Source of the DNA: Zantedeschia hybrid cultivar
Taxonomy: Eukaryota > Streptophyta > Magnoliopsida > Alismatales > Araceae
Direction: 5' to 3'
Assembly: GCA_030544215.1 (NCBI GenBank)
Contig: JARZZO010000008.1
Span: forward strand, 19,112,614-19,176,613
DNA length: 64,000 nt
The position numbers and the translations under genes are program-made. Position 1 is the first letter of the stretch. Each line of letters opens with the position of its first letter. The notes under the pieces are model-generated. The model had not been told where the DNA came from. It worked only from the letters and a program-made list of their open reading frames with translations, and did not search any database. Positions 10,465 to 24,558 of this stretch are shown in pieces.

Positions 10465-11351
10465 TTTCCCCCTTTGCTTCCTCTCCCCCGCCGCTGCTCG
10501 CCAGATCCATCTGTCTACCCGACACCGATCATCAGTTCCGCCCGTCGCCTACCAGATCCGCCAAACTAGTCACCCTCCACTCACCTGCCAGATCCTTCGC
10601 CATACGCCAAATATGCCTGCCTTCCCGCTGCCGCTCACCAGATCTGCCCACAGCCCACCAAACCAGTCACTCGCCGACCCGCTTCATCGCCCCTTCTAGA
10701 TTGTTGATGCCTCCCTGCCTCCCATTCTTTTCCCCCATATCCACCATCAATTGTTGTCCTGTTTCCTCTCCCCTTCTCCCAATCTTCTACGGTTCCCTCT
10801 TATTTTGGTCCCTATCCATAGGGTTTTAGTTGGAATCCATTTCCTTGACTGTCTACGGCTCCAAGTTTTCCTATCCAAATGCTGCCATTTGTTGTGTGTT
10901 TTCCCTCCTCTTGCAGGTTTCGATTTGGGATTTTGTAGTTTTCGTGAGGTTTGGGACGGGATTGAGGATCTTGCACATGAGTGATGGAGCTCCAGACTTT
11001 GTGCTTATTCCGCTCGTCTCAATTGGCGAGTGTTTCGGAGTTCCCACATGTTCAACTGTCAAAAGGGTGCAGCTTCTCGAGCAAGTTTCTTGCTGGCATC
11101 TCCGCGGAGGACTCCCTCCGTCCAACGTAAATCATACCCTCAAGGGCATTACGGTACACTGCAAGTGTGGCTATTATCGGTCTTTACCTGTGTTTCTTGT
11201 TATCTTTTGTATTATGCCTCTCACCGTATGATGCGTATTGGCTTCCTGCTACTGCATAATTACTCTGTATCAGTGTGTTTCAGTTCTACGTTGTATCTCT
11301 TTAGTTTATGTTCAATGAAAGGCAATTATTTTGTTCAAAAAAAAAAAAAAA
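10465..11351 (+). mobile_element. Polyadenylated retrosequence, probably a nonautonomous LINE
   Basis: A GC-richer block begins near 10465 with repeated CCAGATC and CCGCC words like a LINE 5' leader. It ends with a T-rich 3' segment containing TTCAATGAAAGGCAATTATTTTG and a run of 14 A at 11338-11351. The end is styled like plant LINE 3' termini. Open frames through it share no domain with known proteins, and a reverse transcriptase is absent, so the interior seems deleted. I found no convincing target duplication. Confidence 0.4.
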
Positions 11352-11420
11352 CTCGCTTTGTGTTTGGAGATGCCTAATCACATAAGGTCACTTTGTAGCT
11401 ATCAACGTCACCGGGTGAGA

Positions 11421-12433
11421 CCTAAAGCAGGGCTGGGTCTCCTTCGGTGGTAGGGTTGCTCCCACCTATCCAGGTATGATCGCCGGATTTCTCGCCGGTT
11501 CTCTAGAGGAACTGTTGCCGCTCCAGCGGCAGACCCCTTGGGTGGAGGAGTTTCTTCTTCAAGAGGCTCCCCCCCCCCCCCCCCCCAGTAAGTTTTCTCT
11601 CCTCCTCCTCCTCCTCCCATCCCCCCTTCTTCCTAACCCCTCCCCTTTCTCAATCCACTAGACGTCGTCCTTTACTGCCCACCCCCACCTTCCTCTTCTT
11701 CTACCACCTATTCGTCCCCTTGACTAGTCTTACCAATTTTTTGGCCCACTCGCGGACTTCTTTCGACGACCCATGTGCCTCGTTGGGCTTATCAACCTTT
11801 AGTACCTATCCCTCTTCTCCTCCTTCCCTGTGGGCTTCCATCCCCTTCTCCCTGCCCCCCTGTATTTGTATTTTGTGTTGCGCCAGGTTCCAGCTACAGT
11901 TTGGACTCCCTCACTATCTGCGTGATTCGCCAGTGTTTCCTTCGCAAAGGAGAGGTCATCTTCGCCTAGATCCCTCCAGGGATACAGTTTTTCAAGGGTG
12001 TCTGTGTTTCTGAGCATATCTCTTATGCTTCCGTGATGCATGTCCCCGGACACCATCAAATGTTTGCTGCAGTTCGCTATTTGTAGCTTCCTCCGGTTGC
12101 AATCGCCAAATCCATCGATAAGGACGACCATTTGACTCTCTTACGTTTCTTCGTCGTCACCTTGGGAGTGCATTGCCTGTCCGATGGCAACAGTAGACTA
12201 CTGGTTATTAGTCTACTGTCATGCATTGCCATGCATTGCAGCAAGTATTACTCTATCATATGTAGTTTATCTCTGGCTTGTCAGTCTTGTCCACCGAACA
12301 CCCATACCTATGTGGACATCCCGTGTAAATCGATTTCCCACTATCTTTTCTGCTCACTGTTTCTTCCTGCTTGTTCTGTACGTCTTGCTGTTTTAATGAA
12401 ATATCACTGCCTTTAATGTCAAAAAAAAAAAAG
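11421..12433 (+). mobile_element. Polyadenylated retrosequence (LINE-like) with target duplication
   Basis: The unit has a GC-rich 5' part and a 3' end TTTTAATGAAATATCACTGCC closely followed by an A run at 12421-12433. It is flanked by GTCACCGGGTGAGA (11407-11420) and GTCACCGACTGAGA (12435-12448), a 14-bp duplication with two mismatches, which supports target-primed reverse transcription. It contains a poly(C) tract of 18 and no intact reading frame. It resembles the retrosequence just before it in design, and both probably derive from LINEs without a reverse transcriptase. Confidence 0.5.
11569..11586. repeat. Poly(C) tract of 18
   Basis: Eighteen consecutive C lie inside the LINE-like retrosequence. 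Similar tracts occur at 50505 and 62208. Confidence 0.95.
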
Positions 12434-12448
12434 GTCACCGACTGAGAG

Positions 12449-13444
12449 TTCAAGAAAACATCGATTGAAGAAAAGATCTCAAATTGGGCAAATATTAAAG
12501 ACTTTGTGAAAAATCTTAATTTTCATATAGAAATAAGATGACAACTTAAAAAGAAACATGATTTTCTTCTAAAGGGTATATGATTAAATTATGATCTTCT
12601 GAAGGCATGATGATTTTAAAAATTCTTTGAATAAAATCATAATTTACAATCAACTTGAGTAATCATATTTTGAATAAATCTTAGTAGCAAATCATCTACA
12701 TATGCTCAGCTAGCGTAGGCATGCTCTCTATCATATAATGCAAGTCTTCCTTTGTGAACATCGTTCCTAATTATGCTTCAGTGGATGAACCTTTTTGCAC
12801 CACTTTGCGCCTCTGCTGCTCCATCTTCAACCTGCTGCTCCAGAGAGGCTGCAGCCGAGTTGCCAGTGGAAGGAAACTTGCAGGCACCTTTGAGTCATCA
12901 ACACAGCATGACGTTTGGAGGGCTTAATCTCAGCCAGCACGATTAATTGTAGGATCACCCTGTGATGTTGCTGTATGCATGTTACGACTAATGTTAGATG
13001 TTTCCGGCCCTAATACGTAATAGAACTACCAGGTGCCGCAGGAGTGTCCATTTGTCATGTTTGATTTCCCATGCTTGTTCATTAGCAGCAGCATTCCATG
13101 CATTGTATCTTTGTCGACATGAACATTAAGCTTTTTTAGCTGATCCAACATGCACATGGGTTTCCTTCTCTTGAATTCGTCCCCATCTGGCATCTTCTTG
13201 CTAAATTTCTCAAAAATACTCATGAGACCTATAAATATGAGCCTACACACACATATAGATGAGTGCTAATATACGAACCAGGGCCTTCGTGTGGTGCTGC
13301 TCGTTTAAAAAAATCTTATTATATAGACTCTTACGCATAAGAGTTTCGAACAGCGCCCAACGTAACACGCTGTCTGATTTTTGATTGGACAAACATGCTG
13401 CCATGTGCACGGCTTGCACGGAGTGCCTGATTTGCACAATTACA

Positions 13445-13446
<2 letters not shown>
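12449..13446. other. Intergenic; one unassigned small open frame
   Basis: No recognised gene. On the minus strand 13026-13250 encodes 74 residues containing KKMPDGDEFKRRKP and LKKLNVHVDKDTMHGMLLLM. The composition is protein-like rather than low-complexity, but I do not recognise it and there is no clear splice partner. Confidence 0.4.

Positions 13447-13499
<53 letters not shown>
13447..13499. repeat. (AT)n microsatellite
   Basis: About 26 uninterrupted AT units. Open frames across it, reading YIYIYI, are artefacts. Confidence 0.95.
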
Positions 13500-13504
<5 letters not shown>

Positions 13505-14224
13505 GAATGAAAACAGTATAGAAAGAAAATAAAAGGAGAGAGAGAGAGAGATAATTGTTGCGATTTGGTTGTCACTTAAAGGAGGTGAAAATCTTTTACA
13601 GCTAGTGCATGATCCCAAGTGTGGCCCTATCCAATTTGGTTATAACAAATGTCTTTATCGTCAACATTCTCAGAATCAGACCATGACCGATTCAAGGAAT
13701 TATGTTAACATTGGATCATGACTTATCTCATGAATGAGGAATCATGTTAGCATTGGATCATGACTTATCTCATGAATGAGGCCAAGTTAGCGGATTAGCT
13801 AGTCGCCTAACCCAGCCCGATCCAATTTTAATTTGTTTAGCTTAACTTAAAAAAGAGTAAATTGGGTTGGATCGAATTAGGTTACTTTGTTTCTAATTCA
13901 GGCTGAAGTTGGGAAAACCCTCAGTGTGCTCTTTTTTTTTCCTGAGGAATCTAAATGAGAGATTCATTACTGATTCAGGAAACTGAAGTTACTACCAGAT
14001 CAAGTGCAAATCTAAAGACAAGGAATAGCAAATAGAGGGAGGAATGATGGTGAAAACCAAGTAGCATCTGATTTGGCTTGCACAGCCATCCTGGCCAAAT
14101 TATGAGCAACTCGATTACAACTGCAGGCCACGAAATTGACAGAAATGTTGGGGTGGAGGTTAAGAGGGTGCTGGCATTGGAGAACCAACAATCTACACCA
14201 AGTTCCTGAATAGCACGAACTATG

Positions 14225-14518
14225 CTAGGGCATCCCCCTCAATGATGGCAGGATCAGCAAGAGCTTGATCACAGTTTGAATACCCAGAAGTAAAGCTCTA
14301 GCTTCACTTATAGTGGGATGGCTGTCACTGTTAAAATGAATGGAGAATGACAAAGGGGTCCCTCCTTTCAGACTATTTCTGGGAGGCAGGCTCAACTGTG
14401 GGGCCGGGGAAGGAATACTATGTTTGTCGATTGTAGGCTCAACAACCCCTCTGCACTGGTGAAAGTCAGCTGATGCCTTTGGGATAATGGAGAGAGGATG
14501 GGAGATGACACCTTCCAT
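14225..14518 (-). pseudogene. LINE RNase H domain remnant
   Basis: The frame contains SIHFNSDSHPTISEARALLLGIQ, which matches the ..E..AL..GL.. helix of the plant-type RNase H (RVT_3) domain at the end of LINE ORF2. The catalytic glutamate is kept in SEARALL, but the surrounding domain is incomplete. Confidence 0.6.
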
Positions 14519-14776
14519 AACAAAGCTACACCTAGCTTTCTAGATATGCCATATATAGGATTGTCAACCTATAAGCCCAATTATGGACAACATCCTGAGT
14601 AACTGGGGACTTTAACCAAGATTTAGTCTATCCTCCAGGGAGTGATTTACCTCATCCAAGTGGTAAGACAATGCTGAGGCAAACCAAATAACTCTTGGCG
14701 CAATAAAAGGGGGGCAACACCTAGCTTTCTAGATACGACACCTTCCATAACAAAGCTACACCTAGCTTTCTAGATA

Positions 14777-14939
14777 TGGGGGGCGCATCGAGTGAACGAG
14801 GCTCCCGCCATTTGTGGGGTCTGGGGAAGGGATGATGCAACTTCATTCCTGCTAAGCAGAGAGACTGTTTCCTTGGTTCGAACCCGTGACGTCTAGGTCA
14901 CAAACGGAACAACTTAACTGTTGCTCCAGGCCCGCCTTT
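14777..14939 (-). mobile_element. Au-type SINE
   Basis: On the minus strand the sequence starts GGCGGGCCTGGAGCAACAG, followed by GTTGTTCCGTTTGTGACC, GTCACGGGTTCGAACC, CCTTCCCCAGACCCC and GGGAGCCTCGTTCACT. These are the ordered words of the Au SINE family of monocots and other plants. GGTTCGAACC is the tRNA-like B box and the GGAGCAACAGTTAA region the A box of the internal Pol III promoter. Near the 3' end a roughly 40-bp flank (14738-14778) repeats 14508-14548, so the insertion was accompanied by a local duplication. Confidence 0.8.
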
Positions 14940-14990
14940 CCAAATAACTCTTGCAATATGCCAAATAAATAAGATATGCACAATGGTTTC

Positions 14991-15179
14991 CTACTCCTTA
15001 TGGCAGATTGGGCATGTCTGATCTATGACCCTGATAATCTTGCCAACTCTATCATTAGTGGGGATACCATGCTGAAGGCATTTCCAGATAAACAATAACA
15101 CTCTTGGTGGGATCATGTTACTGATCTTTGGGTTCCAGAGAAATTTCCATATAACATGAGCTGGAGAAGGTTTCATCAA
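14991..15179 (-). pseudogene. LINE reverse-transcriptase zinc-binding domain remnant
   Basis: The frame encodes WKFLWNPKISNMIPPRVLLF, then IWKCLQHGIPTNDRV and CPICHKE. This fits the zf-RVT domain of plant LINEs (W..LW....P.K...F.W......LPT...L......CP.C). It is one fragment of the element at 13932-18400. Confidence 0.75.
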
Positions 15180-15879
15180 GGAGACTCCTATAAGTTGACC
15201 TGGTATTTAAGTGCCCACTTGGGTAAGCGGCCAAATTAGACTATCGAATCCTTCTGAGGTGCAGTGGGAAAGCTAGATGCTCATAGTGATCCGCTGCCTA
15301 TCCTAATCGAAAAGTTCCTCAATCAGAGCCTTGTTCCATTGGTGATCCTTCGTAAGTTCAGCGACTTCTAAGGGATAGGACCATTGAAAAACTTGCTAGG
15401 TATTAAAGGCATTAGATGATCAAGTAACCATCCATGAGTCCACATGTTAATATTGAGCCCCGATTGCACTGACCAGTAGCACTTGTTCAACAGGTCCTTT
15501 CTGACCGATAACATTGTTGACAATATCTCTGATACTCTGGAATTAAGTTTTCTCCACTTTCCAAAGTGATTCAGATCTCAGATATTTTGCTCTCAGAAGA
15601 CATGCCTAGAGGCTCTGCCAATCCTGAACAAATCTCTAGACAAGCTTCATAACTGCTACCCTATTGTATACGTTGAATCTTTGATGCCTAGGCCACCAGC
15701 TTGCTTATGATTGGTTATTTCGACCATCTTGTGAGATTCAATTTCTTTCTTTTGCCCCACCAGAACTGTCTCCCAACGATGGAGTTTAGCTAGCATATGG
15801 TTTTGGGAAGTAAAGAGGTGGCCATTATATGGGTGGGAAAGCACTGAGTGTAGAAATTTTTGTGAGTTTAGCTAGCATA

Positions 15880-16700
15880 GACACTTTTTGTGAAAGACGT
15901 CCATCCACTTGGATGTCTTTACAATCTGAGTTCTAAGTAGGGTTTGGAGAAATTTTTTGATAAGGCGTCCAACCAACTGGACGCCTAATAAATACAATGG
16001 GCGTCCAACCCCTTGGATGGTTTATTAGAAGAGACTCCGCCTCAGCCACCCCACACCACCAAAATACATGAGGAGACTATCCCTGAATCTACACATGTAG
16101 GGCTATGAAATCCACCAAGAAAATACCACCATAAGCCCTCAAAATCACATAAAGTTCTATATGTATATGGAGTAGACAAACTTCTCAAATTAACCGTAGC
16201 ATGCTCTCTAAGGAGGAAACCTAGCCACTAGTGGAAGGATCATCATTCTACCTTAACTTTGAACTCCTTCTGATTCCAAAGGAACCTTCATGTGGGGAAC
16301 CACCGCCAAGTTGCTGCCACCATGTCGGTGAGATATCATGGCCCTCCATGCGCCGCCACACCCTACGCCTCGCTGCCACCTTAGTGCTCATGCCACCGCA
16401 CCGCCGGTGCTACCATGTCATTGTTGCCTCCCCGCCATTGCCTCGGCTACTGCAAGGGAGGAGAGGAGCGAAAGTGGTGGTGGGTGGCGGAGTGGAGGAG
16501 GAAGCATTGGAGATGAGGAGGGTGGAAGAGGAAGAAGGGTGGAGGAAGGAGAAGGGAGAAAGGAAGAGGAAGAAGATGGGGAAAGTGGAGAGAGGTGAGA
16601 AAATAGAAAGAATGGGGAGGAAGCAAGGGGAAGAAGGAAGAAAACGGACTCCCTCGATGCCTCCACCGCGGTGTCGTCGCCAAAAACTGTAATTGACCAA
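15880..16700. other. GC-rich insertion within the LINE
   Basis: LINE coding similarity stops near 16750 and resumes near 15844. Between them is sequence of different composition: GGCGTCCAA and TTGGACGCC words at the low end, and a GAGGAGG-rich, CCACCG-rich block at 16300-16680. The TTTAGCTAGCAT word occurs at both 15784 and 15866, near the low-coordinate junction. Reading frames here are purine-tract artefacts. I do not recognise the element. Confidence 0.45.
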
Positions 16701-16753
16701 CTTTTTCTCTGCTGGACCAAATAGAGACCCCTTTTGAGAGGTTGAATACCACA

Positions 16754-17651
16754 TATACTACGAAGATGCTTTTGAACCTATGGAGGGGTATTAGGACTGA
16801 ATATAATTCCCGACTTATCCTCGTTTATAGTTCGTCCTGACCAAGAAGCATAGCATTGGAGGCATTGCATGACTTCATTAATCTCCTTCTCAAAAACATC
16901 CCTATAGAAGAAAGCATCATCCACATACATCAGATGCACAATAGCTTGTGCTTGAGAAGTGATTTTCTCTCTCTATGTCCGGCAATGAGAAGCGAAGCAA
17001 GCACTTTAGCACATAGAATGTAAATGTGGGGTGAAATGAGACATCCTTGACGAAGACCCTGCAGATATGAAACTAGTTGGTTGTCCATTCAAGTTGATAG
17101 CATGTGTGGCGCTATTGATGCAATGCATGATGAGAGGAAGGATTTTGCCTTGGAAACCATGCATGCGGAGGACAGTGGATATGAAAGGCCATTTTAATCG
17201 ATGTTCTAGAGATGTCCAATTGCAAAGCAAACACTCCTAATTTTCCTTTTTTGATAGTGAAGGGAGTGTAAGAGTTCTTCTAAAGTGACAATGCAATTGG
17301 ATATGTTCCTATTAGGGGCGAAGGCTCTTTGGAAAGGGGATCAAAGTTTGTGTGAGCATGGTTTGGTTCTAGCTGCTATGATTTTGGCAACTACCTTATA
17401 TAGATGTTAGAGAGGCTGATGGGTTCAAATTGGTTTAGGTTTCTAGCAGGGGTGATTTTAGGGATGACGGTAATGAGTAAATGATTCACACCTGGGGGGA
17501 GTAGGCCATGAACTGCAGCATGGATCTCCTCATCCCTAGTAGAGAATTTAGAGAATTCAGGTCTAGATTGGAGAAGGGGTACTAGAAAGAGAGAATAAGT
17601 TGGGTATAGTGGATGGATTTGCAATTTGGTATAACTGGGTAAATAAATCAA
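16754..17651 (-). pseudogene. LINE reverse transcriptase remnant
   Basis: Fragments in changing frames give the RT blocks in order: LLPPGVNHLLITVIPK then NLNQFEPISLSN (fingers), LKWPFISTVLRMHGF and INLNGQPTSFI (palm), and HLMYVDDAFFY, which carries the YxDD catalytic motif as YVDD at about 16915-16940, then SWSGRTINEDKSGIIFS. The order and spacing are those of plant L1 ORF2. Several frameshifts and a stop show it is inactive. Confidence 0.8.
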
Positions 17652-17984
17652 TGAAATGAACTTGAATGGTCTCTAAATCCCCAGTCCATTCCCCATTCTG
17701 AAGTTGAATCCAAGTAATGGCATTGTTCCTTCTTCTCTTGAGAGTGGTGATGGAAAAATTTGGAACGTTTGTCACCATCGGAGAGCCAACAAAACTTGGA
17801 CCTCTTCTTCCAAAAATCCTCCGCTGCTTCATCACTTTCTCATACTCATGTTCTAATTCATGTTCTTTGTTGATAGTTGAATAGGAGATGGAGCTCTGGA
17901 AATTTGAGTCAACTTTTGTTTAATGCTTCAGTTCTCTTGAAAGGTGTTCTTTCTTCCATTTTATCAAATCTATCCTCAATTGTC

Positions 17985-18377
17985 TCATCTTGCGGCTGTA
18001 CTCATATGACAGTTAAAACTGATTTTGCCCACACACTGTTCCACAGTATCTTCAAATTCTGGATCACATAGCCACCAGTTTGAATACGATTCTTCTCCTC
18101 CTCTTAACCCTACACAAATTTGTATAAATGGGATTATGGTCACTGCAGCACCGGGGGGGAGGTGAGGTACGGAGGCATTAGGGTATCTAAAGTTCCTGTC
18201 GGCTGTAGATAAAACTCTATCCAACCTTTCCCTGATATGAAATCTCGCTGATCTCCTACTTGTCCAAGTAAACATTGGGCCCTCAAAACCTAAATCAATA
18301 AGTTCAGTCTTATATTCAGTTTCGTCAATTAAGCTTGCCCAGTTGCTATATTTTTCATGCACCCATGTCTGTTTCAC
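17985..18377 (-). pseudogene. LINE endonuclease remnant
   Basis: The frame encodes LIDLGFEGPMFTWTSRR, then HIRERLDRVLS and FRYPNASVPHLPPGA. This is the second half of the apurinic-like endonuclease of plant LINEs (LIDLGF.GP.FTW....I.ERLDR......FP.A.V.HL). The expected SDH after that block is lost. Confidence 0.75.
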
Positions 18378-18399
18378 CTTTTTTTGATCGCTTCTTGCT

Positions 18400-20236
18400 G
18401 TAGATGGTGAGTTGTTGGCCTCCTTGTCTTACTTTGCCACGCGGTCTTCTATTTTGTCACATAATAAATAGGGATAATTATATGTATAAGTCTATTAAAA
18501 ATAAAATTATAAATTTGCCTGTCTTGTTTTCATGCTATTATAAATAATGTCACTGCAGCACAATGCCTGCAAAAAAGCCCCTGCTGTTGCCGTCTGTTAC
18601 TATCCTATTAAATATCTCTATTTAACCTGATTAACGTTTAACCAACGTTAAAAATATCTAAAAATATCTTTATTCTCTGTTCAACTCTCTTTCTCTCTCT
18701 TTGCACAACGTACCAATAAAAAATACTTTTTTATAAGAATTTTTTGTCCAAACATCAAATTTAACGGTTGAAAACGGAATCCTTAACGGAAGTTAACCAT
18801 AGAAGCATTTTTGCAAGTATTATGACGTAGTAAGATTATTTATAATAGTATGAAAATAAGATGGATGAATATGTAATTTTATTTTTAACAGGTTATACAT
18901 GTAATTATTCCTAATAAATATTGTCTTAGAAATCAGGCGCTCAGGATTGGATCATATTGTTCATGATTCTAATTGTTTTAGTGATTCAGATGATCTAACT
19001 GGTGAATTAATAGAAAATCTTTAACATGTATATTAAAAATAAATAAATACTAAACACATAGATCTTAAATATATATTTTTAGTTTACTTAAGAATTTGGT
19101 CGGATTGAGCGATCTAATCAAGAATTGCAGTGACCGAATCGGATGATTGGGTCAGCTAATGGACAGACAGTTTAAACCTATACCATAATGAACAAGATTA
19201 TAAATCCACCTTGAACCTATATCGAATTATCTGACCCCTTCGCATCATTATCTTATGTCTTCAATCTCCCGGGGATCTAAACAAATTGTGATTAAAAAAC
19301 GTTGCACACAACCCAAAATTACTGACAAAAAAGCTGATCAACTCCCAACTGTTCCACGACTGCTCATTAGAGCCCATCATTGCTTATTCTAAAATTCACC
19401 TGGGTGTTACGTGTTGTACACTTGTACTGCAAGACGATGCAAAACAGTGTAAAATGCTGTTTTGCCTTGTGAAATGCCTAAATTTAAAGCCAGCAATTTT
19501 AAAATAAAAAATGATGAGGGCAGAGGTTTGTCGGGTCGATTACAGGCCGGACGGCCATTAAAGAAGCAGTGCGTACGCCCCATCAGCGAATGCACCCTGG
19601 GGGGTGATCATTTTGAATTTGAGCAATATTTGCTGTAATGTTATTACTGCTGCAATGGGAAGTATTACAATGGGTAAACTAATTTTTTTAAATTTTTTAA
19701 AGGTTGGTCTCACATGCCTTAAGTGTTCGTCTAGGTCGATATCCAATGAGATAACCTTAAAAAATTTAAAAATTAAAAGATCGAACTCCAATGAACAGTA
19801 AAAATATACTTTTAATAAGTTGAGTTTAATAATAATTTTTGATTTTTTAGAATTTTTTAGGTCGTTCGATTGTGATCAGCCTAAATGGACAAGTAGGACA
19901 TGTAGGGTCTGACCAAATTCAAAAATAAGAAAAATATTTACCCACGCAATTCCCCACACTACATAATCTCCATAAATAGGTTTTCTAGAAATATATCTTT
20001 CACACTTACTACATCCATTATTAAATGTACTAAGATGATCTCCTCTCTTATATGAAGACCAAATAGGACGTGTCGCTTGATTGAGCTCTACACACTTTTA
20101 GAGATCCAACCTAGAACTTTCCACATGTTCAGAAGCCATTAGGCTGATTTGACTATCAGAAGGTTTACCTCGTCCATCTTATCTTCATGGAGTCCCACTG
20201 CTGAGTTTTTTATGGTGCAGAATAATCCTTTATACT
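18400..20236. other. Intergenic, AT-rich, no gene seen
   Basis: No coding sequence or RNA gene is supported. Around 18930-19220 GGATTGG, GATTCAGATGATC and CCGAATCGGAT words suggest an old nonautonomous transposon. The rest is unstructured AT-rich DNA. Confidence 0.45.
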
Positions 20237-20868
20237 TAGTGCTTGTCAATGGGCCCCTGAAAAGGGAAAACCCGATCCAGCCCAATGCCTAAAAATCAGA
20301 CTTGAGTAGTGAAATTGAGCCCAAATAAATTTTGGGTCAGAGTTAAAAAAATTTGAAGCCCATTACATGTTTCAAGTTGGGTTTGGGCTTGGCTAAGATC
20401 GAGCCTGAAAACTAGATGAGTCCACTCCTTTATAATGGTGTCTTATTCATGAGTTATTCATGTCCGTTCGATCTTTTGTTATTTCTAATTTATTATAATC
20501 ATTTGTGTTTATCATGTTTTGGTTAACTATGAAGCATGGTGTTTATATTAGTTTTGCCGATTGAAGTTGCAATTATTTCTTGTACTCTTCTTTTTATCTT
20601 AAACTATAAATGCTTCTACTATATGCACAAATTATGTTCAATTGTTTCATGAGAAAGTTGAACAAGTGCATAGTCATCCTGTTAAGTTGACTAGTTATAT
20701 TTTAACCACGAGAAACAATATTCCTTATCCTTAGGCTCGAAGCTTGAACCCAAAACCCAATGTTTTTTAGGCGTGGACTTAGTTTGAGCTTTGACATACA
20801 AAAATAAGTTTAGGCCGGACTTTGAACTTAGACTTTGTTTCGTCCAAGCCCGGCCTATTGACACCCTA
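20237..20868. mobile_element. hAT-like MITE
   Basis: The left end reads TAGTGCTTGTCAATGGGCC. The reverse complement of the right end reads TAGGGTGTCAATAGGCCGGG. Flanks TTTATACT (20229-20236) and CTTATGCT (20869-20876) agree at six of eight positions. The interior is noncoding and has GGGCTTGG and AGCCC words near both ends. The ends resemble those of the elements at 8297 and 32414. Confidence 0.6.
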
Positions 20869-20876
20869 CTTATGCT

Positions 20877-21610
20877 TCATTCGTCCGACTGCTTCAGTCT
20901 TGCTAAAATCCCACTGCGGTAAAAGGCATACCAGATCTTACCGCACAGTAAAACACCTAACCTTAATGTACCGCAAACAAGTTGGAAATAAATGTAGTCG
21001 GTAGGCAATGTGTGTTCAAAATGGAGCATCTACTTTTTGGTGCACTCGTCTTCTTTGTCCTTCCGAGGCCTTTATTCTAGTGTCCTCATCTAATGCGCCC
21101 CAAGTCGTGATGTGTCTTGGAAGCAACTCTTTTATTAGAGAAAGGATTACACTTGGAAATTAACCTCCAAAAAATCCGCACTAGAAGACGGTGACCACCG
21201 AACACCACTTTAATTACCCTCTTACTATTCTCAGCAGTTTTTTTTTGTGTTTTTCTTGACCAATGTTCTTCTCTACAGTTGAACAAGTCAGGCGCGCGTG
21301 AATCAAATTCCCCAGCAATCTCTTTTTACCTTTGTGACGGTGGAAATCACAGAACCTTGGCCTTCTTTAATTTACTGTCCTCAACGTGAAGAGGACTGCA
21401 GAAGACTGCCACCTCTAAAAATCTCCGCCTTGTCGATCCAAACGTCACGGGCCTCGGTGTCTTCTTCCCCAAAAAATGCAAGTCCTAACGTAAATCCCAC
21501 TTTGTCAGTAATTAGTATTCTGTATGTGACATGAAGCAGCTACCATTATGGGAAAGTAACCATCATGGCATTTGGACGGCTTAACTAAGCAAAGCAAGCA
21601 AATCTTCCTT
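20877..21610. other. Upstream region of the ROP gene
   Basis: No separate gene is visible. The region leads into the probable promoter of the ROP GTPase gene. Confidence 0.4.
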
Positions 21611-21615
21611 GCCCA

Positions 21616-21623
21616 ATATAAAA
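21616..21623 (+). promoter_or_regulatory. Possible TATA box for the ROP gene
   Basis: ATATAAAA in the context CCCAATATAAAACTCC lies about 375 bp upstream of the ROP start codon. It is followed by CT-rich sequence and by AAACAACCAGCTCACAG, which would suit a 5' leader. Confidence 0.35.
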
Positions 21624-21977
21624 CTCCTTGGCTTCTTGCTCACTTAAACAACCAGCTCACAGCTCTGGCCTTGCACTCAAAGAAACACAAAGGGGGGAAC
21701 ATGAGATTTTGTGCTTGTCGGCAACCATCAATACGTTAGAGAGCTGGTGGTTGGAGTGAAGGGAGGAGCTCATTAAAGGGGCCTTCCCCGTGCTCACGCT
21801 CCGCTCCAGTGCGATTCAAATTTCAAACAAGTGAAGTGGCCTCGTCACAAGAAGTTACCGAGTTCACGAACAGTGCCCTCTTTTACTTCCTGTCTTCTAT
21901 GCGTGTTCTTGTGGGAAGGAGCTGGGGAAGAGCAGAAGTGGTGCTTTCGCTGGGCATCCTAACACTGTCCTAGGTAG

Positions 21978-24558
<2,581 letters not shown>

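Larger units (their letters stand above)
13932..18400 (-). mobile_element. 5'-truncated, degenerate L1-type LINE
   Basis: On the minus strand the order is endonuclease (about 18377-18000), reverse transcriptase (17651 to about 16750), C-terminal RT region (15844-15656), zinc-binding RT-associated domain (15179-14991), RNase H remnant (14518-14225), and an A tail that appears as T run 13932-13940. The endonuclease part begins at its second half, so the 5' end is missing. Stops and frameshifts occur throughout. A C-terminal RNase H is typical of one branch of plant L1 elements. The body is split by an Au-type SINE and by a GC-rich insertion at about 15880-16700. Confidence 0.85.

Noticed and set aside
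10395..11377. Plus-strand frames of 115-144 residues as genes
   Set aside because: No domain is recognisable, and the segment ends in an A tail like a LINE-derived retrosequence.
16231..16754. Frames of 86-153 residues on both strands
   Set aside because: They come from GAGGAGG/CCTCCTC purine-pyrimidine tracts inside the LINE insertion.
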